DNA of 46,776 bases. It comes from Enterobacteriaceae endosymbiont of Donacia proxima (GTDB taxonomy: Bacteria; Pseudomonadota; Gammaproteobacteria; Enterobacterales; Enterobacteriaceae). Both the position numbers and the translations under genes were made by a program. Location: NCBI RefSeq assembly GCF_012569285.1, contig NZ_CP046198.1, forward strand, positions 351,755-398,530, given 5' to 3'. Shown here in pieces: positions 32,777 to 42,045 of the stretch (the stretch's first letter is position 1; every line of letters begins with the position of its first letter). The notes below the pieces were generated by a model, which was given only the letters and a program-made list of their open reading frames with translations, did not search any database and had not been told where the DNA came from.

Positions 32777-35230
32777 TTAAATAATATGTAATAAATCAGT
32801 TAATACTCCTGCGGCAGTAACATTATTACCAGCTCCATATCCTCTTAATACTAATGGATAAGGTTGATAATAATTAGTATAAAAAGCAAAAGAATTTTCT
32901 CCATTTTTTATATTAAAAAATGGATGATTATTATCAATTTGAATAACTTTTACTTTACATATACCTTTTTCATCTATACTTCCTATATAACGTAAGACTT
33001 TATTATTTTGTTTCGCAATTTGAATTTTTTTAACATAGATATTATCTATATCTGATAAAGAATTAAAAAATTCTTTAATAGAAGAATTTTTATTTAATTC
33101 ATTAGATATAACAGATTCAATAATAATATCTTTTAGTTCTATATTAAAACCGATTTCTCTAGCTAATATAAGTAATTTCCTAGCTACATCTATACCTGTA
33201 AGGTCTATACGAGGATCTGGTTCTGTAAAACCCATTTTTTGTGCCATTATTATTGATTTAGATAAAAGAATTCCTTCTTCTAATTTACCAAAAATAAATG
33301 ATAGTGAACCAGATAAAATTCCAATGAATTTATTGATTTTATTACCTGTTTGTAACAAATTTTTTAATGTATTAATAACTGGCAAACCTGCACCAACATT
33401 TGTTTCATAAAAAAATTTTAAATTTAATTTACTTGCTGTTAAACGTATTTGATTATAGTATTCTATACTGGAAGAATTTGCTTTTTTATTAACAGCTATT
33501 ATATTAAAACCATAATTAAAAAAATCAATGTATTTATCAGCAATTTTTTGTGAAGAAGTACAATCAATGATAACTGGATTAATTAATTTATATTTCTTAA
33601 TATTTTGTAATAAATATTCTATCTGATTATTATAGAAAGGACTATCTTTTATTTCTTTTCGCCAATTTTTTATATTAATTCCATTAAAATTTATTAATGA
33701 ATATTTTGTATTTAAAATACTACAAATTTTTAAAAAAATATTTTTTTTTTTAAAATTATTTATATTTTTATTTATTTGTTGTAATAAAGTACTTCCAATA
33801 CCTCCAGTACCTATAATAAAAATTTCTAATATTTTTTTTTTATGAAATAAAATTTCATGTGATATTTTAATGATATCTTTTACATAGTATTTTTTTATAG
33901 CGACAGTAATATGATTTTGAAAAATATTTTGTGATATACCGAAAATACTTGTTTTAGTTATTTTAAATATTTTTAAAAAATTGGAAATTATATTTTTAGA
34001 ATAATTAACTTGATTAATAATCAAAGTAATTAATGATAAATTTTGAATAATTTGTATAGATTTAATTAGATTATATTTAAATTCTAAATAGAATTTTTCT
34101 TCTAATAAATTTTTTAAATTATTTAAATCTTTATCTAGTAAAAATAAATTAATATTACAATCTTCAGAAGATTGAGTTATAAAATAAACAGATATTTTAG
34201 ATTCAAATATAAAAAATAATATTTTTGATATAATATTTTTTATATATTTATTTTTATTACCAAAAATATTTAACATTGATATATTTTTTAATTCAGTAAT
34301 ACTTTTTATTTTTGGTAATAAATGTTTAGTTATATCAAAATTCTTAATTATAGTTCCATTAAATTTAGAATTCATTATGTTTTTAATAACACAAGGTATA
34401 TTTTTTTTAAACATAGGCAATAATGTTTTATAATGGATTACTTTAGCTCCAAAATATGATAAATTTATTGCTTCTTGATAACTAATAAATTTTAATAATT
34501 GTGTATTAGATACAATATTAGGATCCGCAGTGTAAATACCATTTACATCAGTCCAAATTTCACAACAACTTGCTTTAAAACAAACAGCTAATACTGCAGC
34601 AGAGTAATCTGAACCATTTCTACCTAATAAAACAGTTTCTTTATTTTTATTAACAGCAAAAAATCCAGGCATTAATATTAAATCAATATTAGATAAATTT
34701 ATTTTTTTAAGATTTTTAGAAGTTATAGTAATATTTACTGTCGATTCTAAATAATTGCCATAAGCTAATAAGTATTTTTTAGGACTAATAATATATATTT
34801 TATATTTTTTTATTTTTAATAAAGATTCTAATAAAAATATGGAAAATTTTTCACCTTGTGATAAAATTTTTGCCTTAATTATATCTGGACAATAATTTAT
34901 TAATTCAATACCTTTTAATAAATTTTTTATTTTAGATAATATTTCATTTATTTTATTAGATAAAAGAAAAATATCTATATCATTAACTTTTTTTTTTAAA
35001 TTATTAATTAAATTAACAAAAAAATTTTTAATATATATAAAATCTTCTTTATAATTTTTTTTTTCTAAATTTTTTTTTATTAGTAATTCTAGAATATTTG
35101 TAATAGTTGCAGGAGCAGATAAAACAACAGCTATTTTTTCTTTTTTTAAATAATTATTAATTATATTTGCTACTAATAAAAATTTTTTTGCATTTTTTAA
35201 TGAAGTTCCACCAAATTTTAATACTTTCAT
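32777..35230 (-). CDS. thrA: Bifunctional aspartokinase I / homoserine dehydrogenase I
   Basis: First and third steps from aspartate to threonine in one polypeptide. The kinase domain has KFGGTS at residues 5-10, LGRNGSDYSAAVLA and TDVNGIYTADP. Two ACT segments follow (about 315-465), then homoserine dehydrogenase with IGTGGIGS, NKKANSSS, TNVGAGLPVI and the C-terminal RGYGAGNNVTAAGV. I choose 35230 (817 residues, E. coli 820) because MKVLKFGGTS matches the E. coli start and TAGG precedes it. An ATG at 35269 would add 13 unconserved residues. In the second ACT domain the E. coli motif QGSSERS (Q432-S438) is replaced by QNIFQNH (434-440), which suggests weakened threonine feedback. The upstream 245 bp shows no thrL-like threonine-rich leader. 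Confidence 0.96.
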   Translation of the reverse strand: MKVLKFGGTSLKNAKKFLLVANIINNYLKKEKIAVVLSAPATITNILELLIKKNLEKKNYKEDFIYIKNFFVNLINNLKKKVNDIDIFLLSNKINEILSKIKNLLKGIELINYCPDIIKAKILSQGEKFSIFLLESLLKIKKYKIYIISPKKYLLAYGNYLESTVNITITSKNLKKINLSNIDLILMPGFFAVNKNKETVLLGRNGSDYSAAVLAVCFKASCCEIWTDVNGIYTADPNIVSNTQLLKFISYQEAINLSYFGAKVIHYKTLLPMFKKNIPCVIKNIMNSKFNGTIIKNFDITKHLLPKIKSITELKNISMLNIFGNKNKYIKNIISKILFFIFESKISVYFITQSSEDCNINLFLLDKDLNNLKNLLEEKFYLEFKYNLIKSIQIIQNLSLITLIINQVNYSKNIISNFLKIFKITKTSIFGISQNIFQNHITVAIKKYYVKDIIKISHEILFHKKKILEIFIIGTGGIGSTLLQQINKNINNFKKKNIFLKICSILNTKYSLINFNGINIKNWRKEIKDSPFYNNQIEYLLQNIKKYKLINPVIIDCTSSQKIADKYIDFFNYGFNIIAVNKKANSSSIEYYNQIRLTASKLNLKFFYETNVGAGLPVINTLKNLLQTGNKINKFIGILSGSLSFIFGKLEEGILLSKSIIMAQKMGFTEPDPRIDLTGIDVARKLLILAREIGFNIELKDIIIESVISNELNKNSSIKEFFNSLSDIDNIYVKKIQIAKQNNKVLRYIGSIDEKGICKVKVIQIDNNHPFFNIKNGENSFAFYTNYYQPYPLVLRGYGAGNNVTAAGVLTDLLHII

Positions 35231-35368
35231 ATTGTTAAACCTATATAAATTTTTAAAATATAAAAACATAAATAATTAGATATTTATAATTTTTATAAAA
35301 TAAATATATATTAATATAATCATTATTAAAATATTTAATTTATTTATTTTATATAAATCATAATTTAT

Positions 35369-35396
35369 AATTTATTTATATTTAAATAAATAAATT
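35369..35396. repeat. Perfect 11-bp A/T dyad upstream of thrA
   Basis: AATTTATTTAT (35369-35379) and its exact complement (35386-35396) flank a 6-nt loop in the 245-bp gap between the parC stop and thrA start. It could serve as a weak parC terminator or sit in the thr leader. With only A and T it has low information content, and chance formation is possible. The rest of this gap (35231-35475) shows no gene, RNA or clear promoter. Confidence 0.3.
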
Positions 35397-35475
35397 AATT
35401 ATATTAATTATTTGTTTTAAAATATAAAATTTTTAAAAAATAAATTTATATAAAATTATATATTAATAAATAATT

Positions 35476-37728
35476 TTAATTATTATTTTTAATAAAAATA
35501 TCTTTAATATTCTTTATATTTTTATAAAAAAAACCTTTTTTACCTTTTAATGAATAAAATTTTTTAATTTCTTCATAATTTAATATAAACTGTTTTGTAT
35601 CAGTTTTTATATAAACTATAGAATTTTTATTAATACAAAATATCCATTTTAATTTATCTTTATTTTGAATAAAATCTTTTTTATTAATAAAGATTAATCT
35701 ACTTCCCTTTCCTTTAGATAATTTAGAAATTTCATTTATTGAAAATAATAAAAATCTATTTAACAAAGATATAGCTAATATTTTAGTATTTTTATTTTTA
35801 ATAACTAAAGGTGATAATATTTCTGCATTTTTAGATAGAATAATAGATAATTTTCCATTTCTATTACATGCAATTAAATCATGAAATTGACATATAAAAC
35901 CATAACCAAAACTAGAAGATAAAATAATTTCTTTATTATTAGATTCCATTAACAAACTTTTAATTACAGATCCTTTAGAAATATTTAATTTAGCATTTAA
36001 AGGTTCTCCTTGACTTCTTGCCGCAGGCAATGAAATTGTATCGATACTATAACTACGTCCAATAGAGTCTAAAATTACTATAGTTTGATTTTTTTTTCCT
36101 TTTACAGAAAGTAAAAATGAATCTCCAGATTTATAATTAAGGTTTAGAGGATCTATAGCATGTCCTTTTGCACACCTAATCCATCCCATTTTAGATAAAA
36201 TAATTGTAATAGGATCACTTAAAATTAATTCTGATTCATTTAATAATTTTGCTTCTTCTCTTTTTTTTAGAATTGAACGACGATTATTATTATAATTTTT
36301 AGATGAGAATAATATTTCTTGTTTTAATAACATATTAATTTTTTTTTCTGAAGATAATATTTGTATAATATTTTTATATTCTATTTCTAATTTTTTTTTT
36401 TTATCTATTAAATTTTTTTCTTCTATAAATGAAATAGAACGTAATTTAAAATTAAGTAAAGTTTCTATTTGTAAATTAGTTAAATTAAATTCTTTTCTAA
36501 AAATAGGTTTAGGATCTGGATTTAAACGAATAATTTTAATAAATTTTTCTAAATTTAAATATACAATTAATAGTCCTTTTATAATATGTAATTTTTTAAT
36601 TATTTTTTCTAAATAAAAATGTAAACGTTTTTTTATTATTATTTTTCTAAATAGAATCCATTCTGATAATATTTCTATTAAATTTTTTACAGCTGGTTTA
36701 TTATTTAAACCGATCATATTTAAATTAATACGATAACTTTTTTCTAGATCAGTAATAAAAAATAAATGTAACATAATTTGTTCAATTTTTAAATGATTAA
36801 AATTATTACGAATAATAATAACTATTCGTGTAGGATTTTCATAATCAGATTCATCTCTAATGTCTTCAATCATCGGTAATTTTTTATTTCTTATTTGTGT
36901 ATTAATTTGTTCAATAATACGTATTCCTGAAATTTGGTAAGGTAAAGATGTTATAATTATTGAATTATCTTTAATTTTCCATATTGCTCTTAATTTAATT
37001 GAACCTTTTCCTTTTTCATATATTTTATATATTTCATCTTTAGATGTTATAATTTCGCTTTTTGTTGGAAAATCTGGACCTTGTATTATCTTTAGAAGTT
37101 CATTTAATGAAATTTGAGGATTATCAATAAGTTTAATTATTGCATGAGATATTTCTTGAATATTATGTGGTGGTATATCTGTTGCCATACCGACGGCTAT
37201 TCCTGTTGATCCATTTAAAATAATATTAGGTAAACAAGCAGGTAATATTTTAGGTTCTAATAATGTACCATCGAAATTAGGAATAAAATCAACAGTACCT
37301 TTTTCTATTTCATTTAATAAAATATTAGAATATTTAGACAAACGAGATTCCGTATATCTCATTGCTGCAAATGATTTTGGATCATCTTGTGCACCCCAAT
37401 TACCTTGCCCTTCTATTAATGGGTATCTATAAGAAAAAGTTTGTGCCATTAAAACCATTGCTTCATAACATGCTATATCTCCATGAGGATGATATTTACC
37501 TATTACATCACCAATAGTTCTAGCAGATTTTTTATATTTAGATGAAGATTTTAATCCTAATTCAGACATAGCATATATAATTCTTCTTTGAACTGGTTTT
37601 AATCCATCTCCAATATGTGGTAATGCTCTATCAGAAATTACATAAATAGAATAATTTAAATATGCATTTTCTGCGAATTTATCTAATTGTATAGATTCTA
37701 TTATATTTTTTTTTAATAATTTATTCAT
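35476..37728 (-). CDS. parC: DNA topoisomerase IV subunit A
   Basis: Type II topoisomerase subunit that decatenates daughter chromosomes together with ParE. It has 750 residues (E. coli ParC 752). It follows ParC rather than Gyr[55 protein letters not shown], and the catalytic tyrosine in [10 protein letters not shown]. The shortened C-terminal DNA-wrapping region retains ParC-type blocks ([38 protein letters not shown]) and lacks the GyrA-box. It is divergent from aroF across 182 bp. parE is not in the window. Confidence 0.95.
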   Translation of the reverse strand: MNKLLKKNIIESIQLDKFAENAYLNYSIYVISDRALPHIGDGLKPVQRRIIYAMSELGLKSSSKYKKSARTIGDVIGKYHPHGDIACYEAMVLMAQTFSYRYPLIEGQGNWGAQDDPKSFAAMRYTESRLSKYSNILLNEIEKGTVDFIPNFDGTLLEPKILPACLPNIILNGSTGIAVGMATDIPPHNIQEISHAIIKLIDNPQISLNELLKIIQGPDFPTKSEIITSKDEIYKIYEKGKGSIKLRAIWKIKDNSIIITSLPYQISGIRIIEQINTQIRNKKLPMIEDIRDESDYENPTRIVIIIRNNFNHLKIEQIMLHLFFITDLEKSYRINLNMIGLNNKPAVKNLIEILSEWILFRKIIIKKRLHFYLEKIIKKLHIIKGLLIVYLNLEKFIKIIRLNPDPKPIFRKEFNLTNLQIETLLNFKLRSISFIEEKNLIDKKKKLEIEYKNIIQILSSEKKINMLLKQEILFSSKNYNNNRRSILKKREEAKLLNESELILSDPITIILSKMGWIRCAKGHAIDPLNLNYKSGDSFLLSVKGKKNQTIVILDSIGRSYSIDTISLPAARSQGEPLNAKLNISKGSVIKSLLMESNNKEIILSSSFGYGFICQFHDLIACNRNGKLSIILSKNAEILSPLVIKNKNTKILAISLLNRFLLFSINEISKLSKGKGSRLIFINKKDFIQNKDKLKWIFCINKNSIVYIKTDTKQFILNYEEIKKFYSLKGKKGFFYKNIKNIKDIFIKNNN

Positions 37729-37910
37729 TTAATATTTCCTAAGAAAAATATTTGTATAAAAAAAAATTTTTGATTATAAATTAATATTTATAATATTTTA
37801 ATTATAAAAAAATTATTTTTATTTTTAATTTATATTTTAAAAATTAAATAACAATTTTATTGAATTTTATAGAATAAATATGTTATTTTTATGCAATAAA
37901 ATTTTTATAT

Positions 37911-39002
37911 ATGGATAATTTTATTATGCAAAAAAATAATTTTGATAATAAAAATACTTTAATTACTCCAAAAGAATTAAAAAAAAAATTATCAATATCC
38001 CAAGATATTAAAAATAATATATTAATATCACGTAAAATTATATCAAATATTATTAATGGTAAAGATCCTAGAATTTTAATTGTTTGTGGACCATGTTCGA
38101 TACATAATTTTGATGAAGCTATAGAATATGGTAATTTATTAAAAAATTTATCTTTAAAATTAAAAAAAAATATATTTCTTATTATGCGAGTATATTTTGA
38201 AAAACCTAGAACAATTTTAGGATGGAAAGGATTAATTAATGATCCATACATGAATCATACTTTTGATATAAATAAAGGATTATACTTAGCACGTAAATTA
38301 TTAATAAAATTAGCTATAAAAAATATATCATTAGCAACTGAAATATTAGATCCTAATACATTCCATTATATAGATGATTTATTAAGTTGGGTAGCAATTG
38401 GAGCTCGCACGGTAGAATCTCAAATTCATAGAGAAATAGTTTCTTTAATTAATATTCCTGCCGGATTTAAAAACAATACAAATGGTAATATTAATGTAGC
38501 TATTAATGCGATTCAAGCATCAGCCATAAAACATCATTTTATAAGTTTAGATCAAAATGGAAAATCATATATAGTAAGTACTACAGGTAATAAAAATTGT
38601 CATCTTATTTTAAGAGGAGGTAAAAAACCTAATTATTATAAACATAATATATTAGAATGTGAAAAAATTTTATTAAATATTGGATTAAAATCTAATATAA
38701 TGATTGATTGCAGTCATGGTAATTCTAATAAAGATTATACAAAACAAATTTTAGTTATTAAATCCATAATTTCCCAAATTAAAGAAGGAAATATATCTAT
38801 TATAGGAATAATGATAGAAAGTTATATTAATCAAGGAAATCAAATTTTAGATATTAAAAATAATAAAAAATTAAAATATGGAGTTTCAATTACAGATGGA
38901 TGTTTAGATTTTAAATCTACAGAAAAAGTTTTATTACAAATAAATAATGAATTAGATTTAATACTTAAAATACGTTTTTTAAAAAAAAAAAATATTTCTT
39001 AA
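37911..39002 (+). CDS. aroF: DAHP synthase, AroF type, altered effector site
   Basis: Condenses PEP and erythrose-4-phosphate, the entry step to chorismate. It has 363 residues (E. coli AroF 356) and aligns without gaps through residue 190: CGPCSIH (C62), MRVYFEKPRT, GWKGLINDP, IGARTVESQ, GFKNNTNG, LRGGKKPNY, CSHGNSNKDY. CSHGNSNKDY and the following tyrA point to AroF, the tyrosine-sensitive isozyme. At effector-site positions it has F151, H152 and N181 where E. coli AroF has Pro, Gln and Ser. The start at 37911 preserves E. coli numbering; a second ATG at 37926 is possible. No clear ribosome site or TyrR box is seen. Confidence 0.95.
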   Translation: MDNFIMQKNNFDNKNTLITPKELKKKLSISQDIKNNILISRKIISNIINGKDPRILIVCGPCSIHNFDEAIEYGNLLKNLSLKLKKNIFLIMRVYFEKPRTILGWKGLINDPYMNHTFDINKGLYLARKLLIKLAIKNISLATEILDPNTFHYIDDLLSWVAIGARTVESQIHREIVSLINIPAGFKNNTNGNINVAINAIQASAIKHHFISLDQNGKSYIVSTTGNKNCHLILRGGKKPNYYKHNILECEKILLNIGLKSNIMIDCSHGNSNKDYTKQILVIKSIISQIKEGNISIIGIMIESYINQGNQILDIKNNKKLKYGVSITDGCLDFKSTEKVLLQINNELDLILKIRFLKKKNIS

Positions 39003-39020
39003 ATATAAATTTAAAACAAT

Positions 39021-40094
39021 ATGCTAAATAAAATAGATTTATTACGTAATCAAATTGATATTCTAGATATAGATTTATTAAATCTTTTAAAAAAAAGGTT
39101 AAATTTAGTAAAACAAATTGGATTAATAAAATATAAAAATGGATTACCTATTTATTTTCCTGAAAGGGAAAAAAAAATTATTGAATTAAGGAGAAAAGAA
39201 GCAGAACAAATAGGAATATCTCCTGATTTCATAGAAGATATATTATCTCGTATAATTAATGAATCATATCTACATGAAAAAAATAAAATATTTAAAAATT
39301 TACAACCTTATCTGTCTACAATACTTATTATTAGTAATAATAAAATAGGTTCTTTTTTTAAAAAAATGTTAATATTAACAGGATATAATATACATTATGT
39401 AAAAGAAAAAAATTTAGATTTGAATAATATTCATTCTATATTTATGAATATAGGCATGATTATTATTAATGTATCTATTCCTTTCTTAAGAAAAATTATT
39501 AAAAAATTATTAATTTTACCTAAAAACTGTATTTTAGTTGATTTATCTCCTATTAAACAAATTTCTTTTGAAATAATACTTCCAATATATAAAGGACCTG
39601 TTCTAGGTTTATATCCATTATTTAATATAAAAAAAAAAATTTTTTTAAAAGAATTTATAATGTATTGTCATGGACGTAATAAAGAATTTTATTTATGGTT
39701 TTTAAAACAAATAGAAATTTGGGGGATAAAGATTAATAATATTGATATTATAAAACATGACCAATATATATTTTTTATAGAATCATTAAAGTATTTTTTT
39801 GTATTAACATATACTACTTTATTATTTAATAATAAAATTTCATTAAATGAAATATTTATTTTATCAAAACCTATATATGACTTAAATTTTTTTATTTTTA
39901 AAAATTTTTTTATTTATGATCCACAATTATATACAAATCTTATTTTAAAATTTAAAAATAATAAAGAAAGTATTAAAAAATATTTAAATTCTATAAATAA
40001 CTTATTTTTTTTAATTAAAAACAATAAAATAAATAAAATAAAAAATATATTTAAAAATATACAAAATTTATTAATAAATAATATAAACAATTAA
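39021..40094 (+). CDS. tyrA: TyrA: chorismate mutase with degraded prephenate dehydrogenase domain
   Basis: E. coli TyrA is a fused chorismate mutase (about 1-90) and prephenate dehydrogenase. This 357-residue protein (E. coli 373) aligns along its length. The mutase residues R9, R26, K37 and E50 are kept (RNQID, KKRLNLV, IKYKNG, FPERE). In the dehydrogenase half the glycine-rich NAD loop VGGGGQMG reads ISNNKIG (104-110). Catalytic His197 is Tyr (GLYPLF, Y198). Arg286 and Arg294, which bind prephenate, are Asp287 and Asn295. Only the His of KHDQ (H246) and DPQLY remain. I infer an active mutase and an inactive dehydrogenase. It lies 18 bases after aroF, an operon conserved with E. coli. Confidence 0.9.
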   Translation: MLNKIDLLRNQIDILDIDLLNLLKKRLNLVKQIGLIKYKNGLPIYFPEREKKIIELRRKEAEQIGISPDFIEDILSRIINESYLHEKNKIFKNLQPYLSTILIISNNKIGSFFKKMLILTGYNIHYVKEKNLDLNNIHSIFMNIGMIIINVSIPFLRKIIKKLLILPKNCILVDLSPIKQISFEIILPIYKGPVLGLYPLFNIKKKIFLKEFIMYCHGRNKEFYLWFLKQIEIWGIKINNIDIIKHDQYIFFIESLKYFFVLTYTTLLFNNKISLNEIFILSKPIYDLNFFIFKNFFIYDPQLYTNLILKFKNNKESIKKYLNSINNLFFLIKNNKINKIKNIFKNIQNLLINNINN

Positions 40095-40114
40095 ATTATA
40101 AATTATAGTAAAAA

Positions 40115-40157
40115 TGTAAAAAAACTTAATATTATAATAATATTAAGTTTTTTTACA
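40115..40157. terminator. Bidirectional terminator between tyrA and bamD
   Basis: Perfect 20-bp inverted repeat: 40115-40134 is the exact complement of 40138-40157, with a 3-nt loop TAA. Each arm carries a run of seven A or T, so the transcript from either side ends a stem with a U-run. It lies 21 bases after the tyrA stop and 6 bases from the bamD stop, between two convergent genes. It is by far the strongest hairpin in the intergenic DNA of the window. Confidence 0.85.
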
Positions 40158-40162
40158 TAACA

Positions 40163-40876
40163 TTAAATATGACTGATATTTAATTTATCTAAAGAATCAT
40201 TTAAAATTTTTTTTATTAAATAAGTATTAATATCATTACATGAATTATTTTTTAAAAATATTAAACATCTATTAATTACTGATATATATTTTTTTTTTTG
40301 ATAAAGAAATTTAATAATATTTAAATCAAAATTTTTAATACGTTTTTTCATATACATTAATCTTTTTTTTAAAAGATGAATATAAATACTATTTGGATAT
40401 TTTTTAAAAAATATTTTTGCATCATTAATAGCTAATTGAGTATAAAATGGATTACAATCACTTCTATTAATTTTAAATAAGTTTTGTATTTGATTATTAG
40501 TATCTAAAGATATTTCTGCCATTATTTTAATATAGAGAATATAACTCATAAATGCAGAATTATCATATAATTGTACAAATTCATCTATTAATTCTAAAAC
40601 AATTAAAAAATTATGTTCTACATAATTAAGATAAATTAAAAAAACTAAAATCTTTTCAGTATATATATTACGAGGATAATTGATATATAAATTATTAAAT
40701 TCTAATAAAGCTTGATCATATTTTTTTTCAGATAAAAATCTTATAGCATTAAGATAATCATATTTTAAAGAAATATTAAAATGTTTTTGTTTATGTATAT
40801 ATGTATTATATTGGCAATTAATTGTAATTAGTAATATAAACATAATTATGTTAATTAAAAATATTTTTTTATTCAT
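40163..40876 (-). CDS. bamD: Outer-membrane assembly lipoprotein BamD
   Basis: Essential BAM-complex lipoprotein of TPR repeats that helps insert beta-barrel proteins. It has 237 residues (E. coli 245). There is a 20-residue hydrophobic signal followed by Cys21, then helical repeats typical of BamD: YLNAIRFLSEKKYDQALLEF, LYINYPRN, and KKYPNSIYIH with RLMYMKKR. The lipobox is atypical: Asn at -1 (TINC) where Gly, Ala or Ser is usual. Identity is supported by the neighbour rluD, which is divergent from bamD in E. coli as here. No other bam gene is in the window. Confidence 0.85.
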   Translation of the reverse strand: MNKKIFLINIIMFILLITINCQYNTYIHKQKHFNISLKYDYLNAIRFLSEKKYDQALLEFNNLYINYPRNIYTEKILVFLIYLNYVEHNFLIVLELIDEFVQLYDNSAFMSYILYIKIMAEISLDTNNQIQNLFKINRSDCNPFYTQLAINDAKIFFKKYPNSIYIHLLKKRLMYMKKRIKNFDLNIIKFLYQKKKYISVINRCLIFLKNNSCNDINTYLIKKILNDSLDKLNISHI

Positions 40877-40949
40877 ATAATTTTTATTTTTTAATTTATT
40901 AAAATATTATATATTTAATATAATCTATAATTTCAAAATCTTAAATAAA

Positions 40950-41905
40950 ATGAAAAATATTAATTTAACTTTTAAAGTTTGTTTATTAAATAATAAAAAA
41001 AGGTTAGATTCTTTTCTTAAAGAAAAAATATTACAATTTTCTAGAACACAAATAAAAAAATTAATAATTTGTAATAAAGTTCAAGTTAATCATAATATTA
41101 TTAATATACCTAAAAAAAAATTTTTTTAGGAGATATAATTCAAATTAATACTTTTATTTTAAATAAAAAAATAATATGGAAAGCACAAAATATACCTTTA
41201 AATATAATTTATGAAGATCAATATGTTTTAGTTATTAATAAAACATCTAATATTGTTGTACATCCTGGTAATAAAAATATAAATAATACTATATTTAATG
41301 CAATATTATATTATTATCCACATGCAAGAGATATACCTAGAGCAGGAATTATACATAGATTAGATAAGAATACTACTGGCTTAATGATAATAGCAAAAAA
41401 TATTTATTGTTATTTTTTTTTAAAACAAGAATTAAAAAAACATAATATAGTAAGAAAATATGAAACAATTGTTAATGGAATTATTAAAAATAATAATATT
41501 ATAAATTTTCCAATAAAACGTATATATAAAAAAAATAATATTTTTATGAAAATACACCCATTAGGTAAATCAGCAATAACTAAAATTTTTATAAAAAATA
41601 TTTTTAAAAATTATACTCATTTAAAAATTAAATTAGAAACAGGTAGAACTCATCAAATTAGAGTTCATCTATCATATATTAAACATAGTATTGTTGGTGA
41701 TCAAATTTATAAAAATTATATCAATAATATTAATATTAGTAAATTTTATGAAACAAAAATTAATAAAATAATTCAAAGACAAGCTTTACATGCATATTGT
41801 ATTAAATTTATGCATCCATTTTATAAAATAAAAATAAAACTGAATACGATTTTACCAAATGATATAAATAATTTGATTAATTTTTTAAAAAATGTTAATA
41901 TTTAA
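40950..41905 (+). pseudogene. rluD: 23S rRNA pseudouridine synthase RluD, split by one frameshift
   Basis: RluD makes pseudouridines 1911, 1915 and 1917 in helix 69 of 23S rRNA. Starting at 40950 the S4-like domain reads well (RLDSFLKEKI, SRTQIKKLI, VQVNHNI) to residue 59, where TAG (41127-41129) ends it right after a run of A9 (41112-41120) and T7 (41121-41127). A one-base slip back restores LGDIIQIN and the complete catalytic domain: IYEDQYVLVINK, HPG, HRLDKNTTGLM with the catalytic Asp at 139 (the same number as in E. coli), LETGRTHQIRVHL and QALHA. Total 318 residues against 326. Everything else is intact, so slippage rescue, a very young pseudogene or a sequencing error are all possible. 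Confidence 0.88.
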
Positions 41906-41907
41906 TC

Positions 41908-41941
41908 TAAAACTTTTGATATTTTATCATTAAAAGTTTTA
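41908..41941 (+). terminator. Putative terminator after rluD
   Basis: TAAAACTTTT (41908-41917) pairs perfectly with AAAAGTTTTA (41932-41941), and the loop contains a further 4-bp GATA/TATC stem. It starts two bases after the rluD stop. There is no long U-run directly after the stem, so efficiency is uncertain. Confidence 0.5.
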
Positions 41942-42045
41942 ATATAAAATTAAAAATTTTTTTAAAAATAGTTTAACTTAAATATCTATATTTAATAGAT
42001 ATTAAATTATATTAATCTTATATTTTAATTAAGAGTGATAAAACT

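Noticed and set aside
35276..35323. Small minus-strand frame upstream of thrA, 15 residues with eight Ile, resembling a leader peptide
   Set aside because: It has no threonine codon, no ribosome site and no terminator/antiterminator pair after it; Ile codons are expected in A/T-only DNA.
41384..41905. A separate short pseudouridine synthase gene starting at 41384
   Set aside because: The same frame extends upstream to 41129 with RluD-specific sequence including the catalytic Asp; it is the 3' part of one frameshifted rluD.
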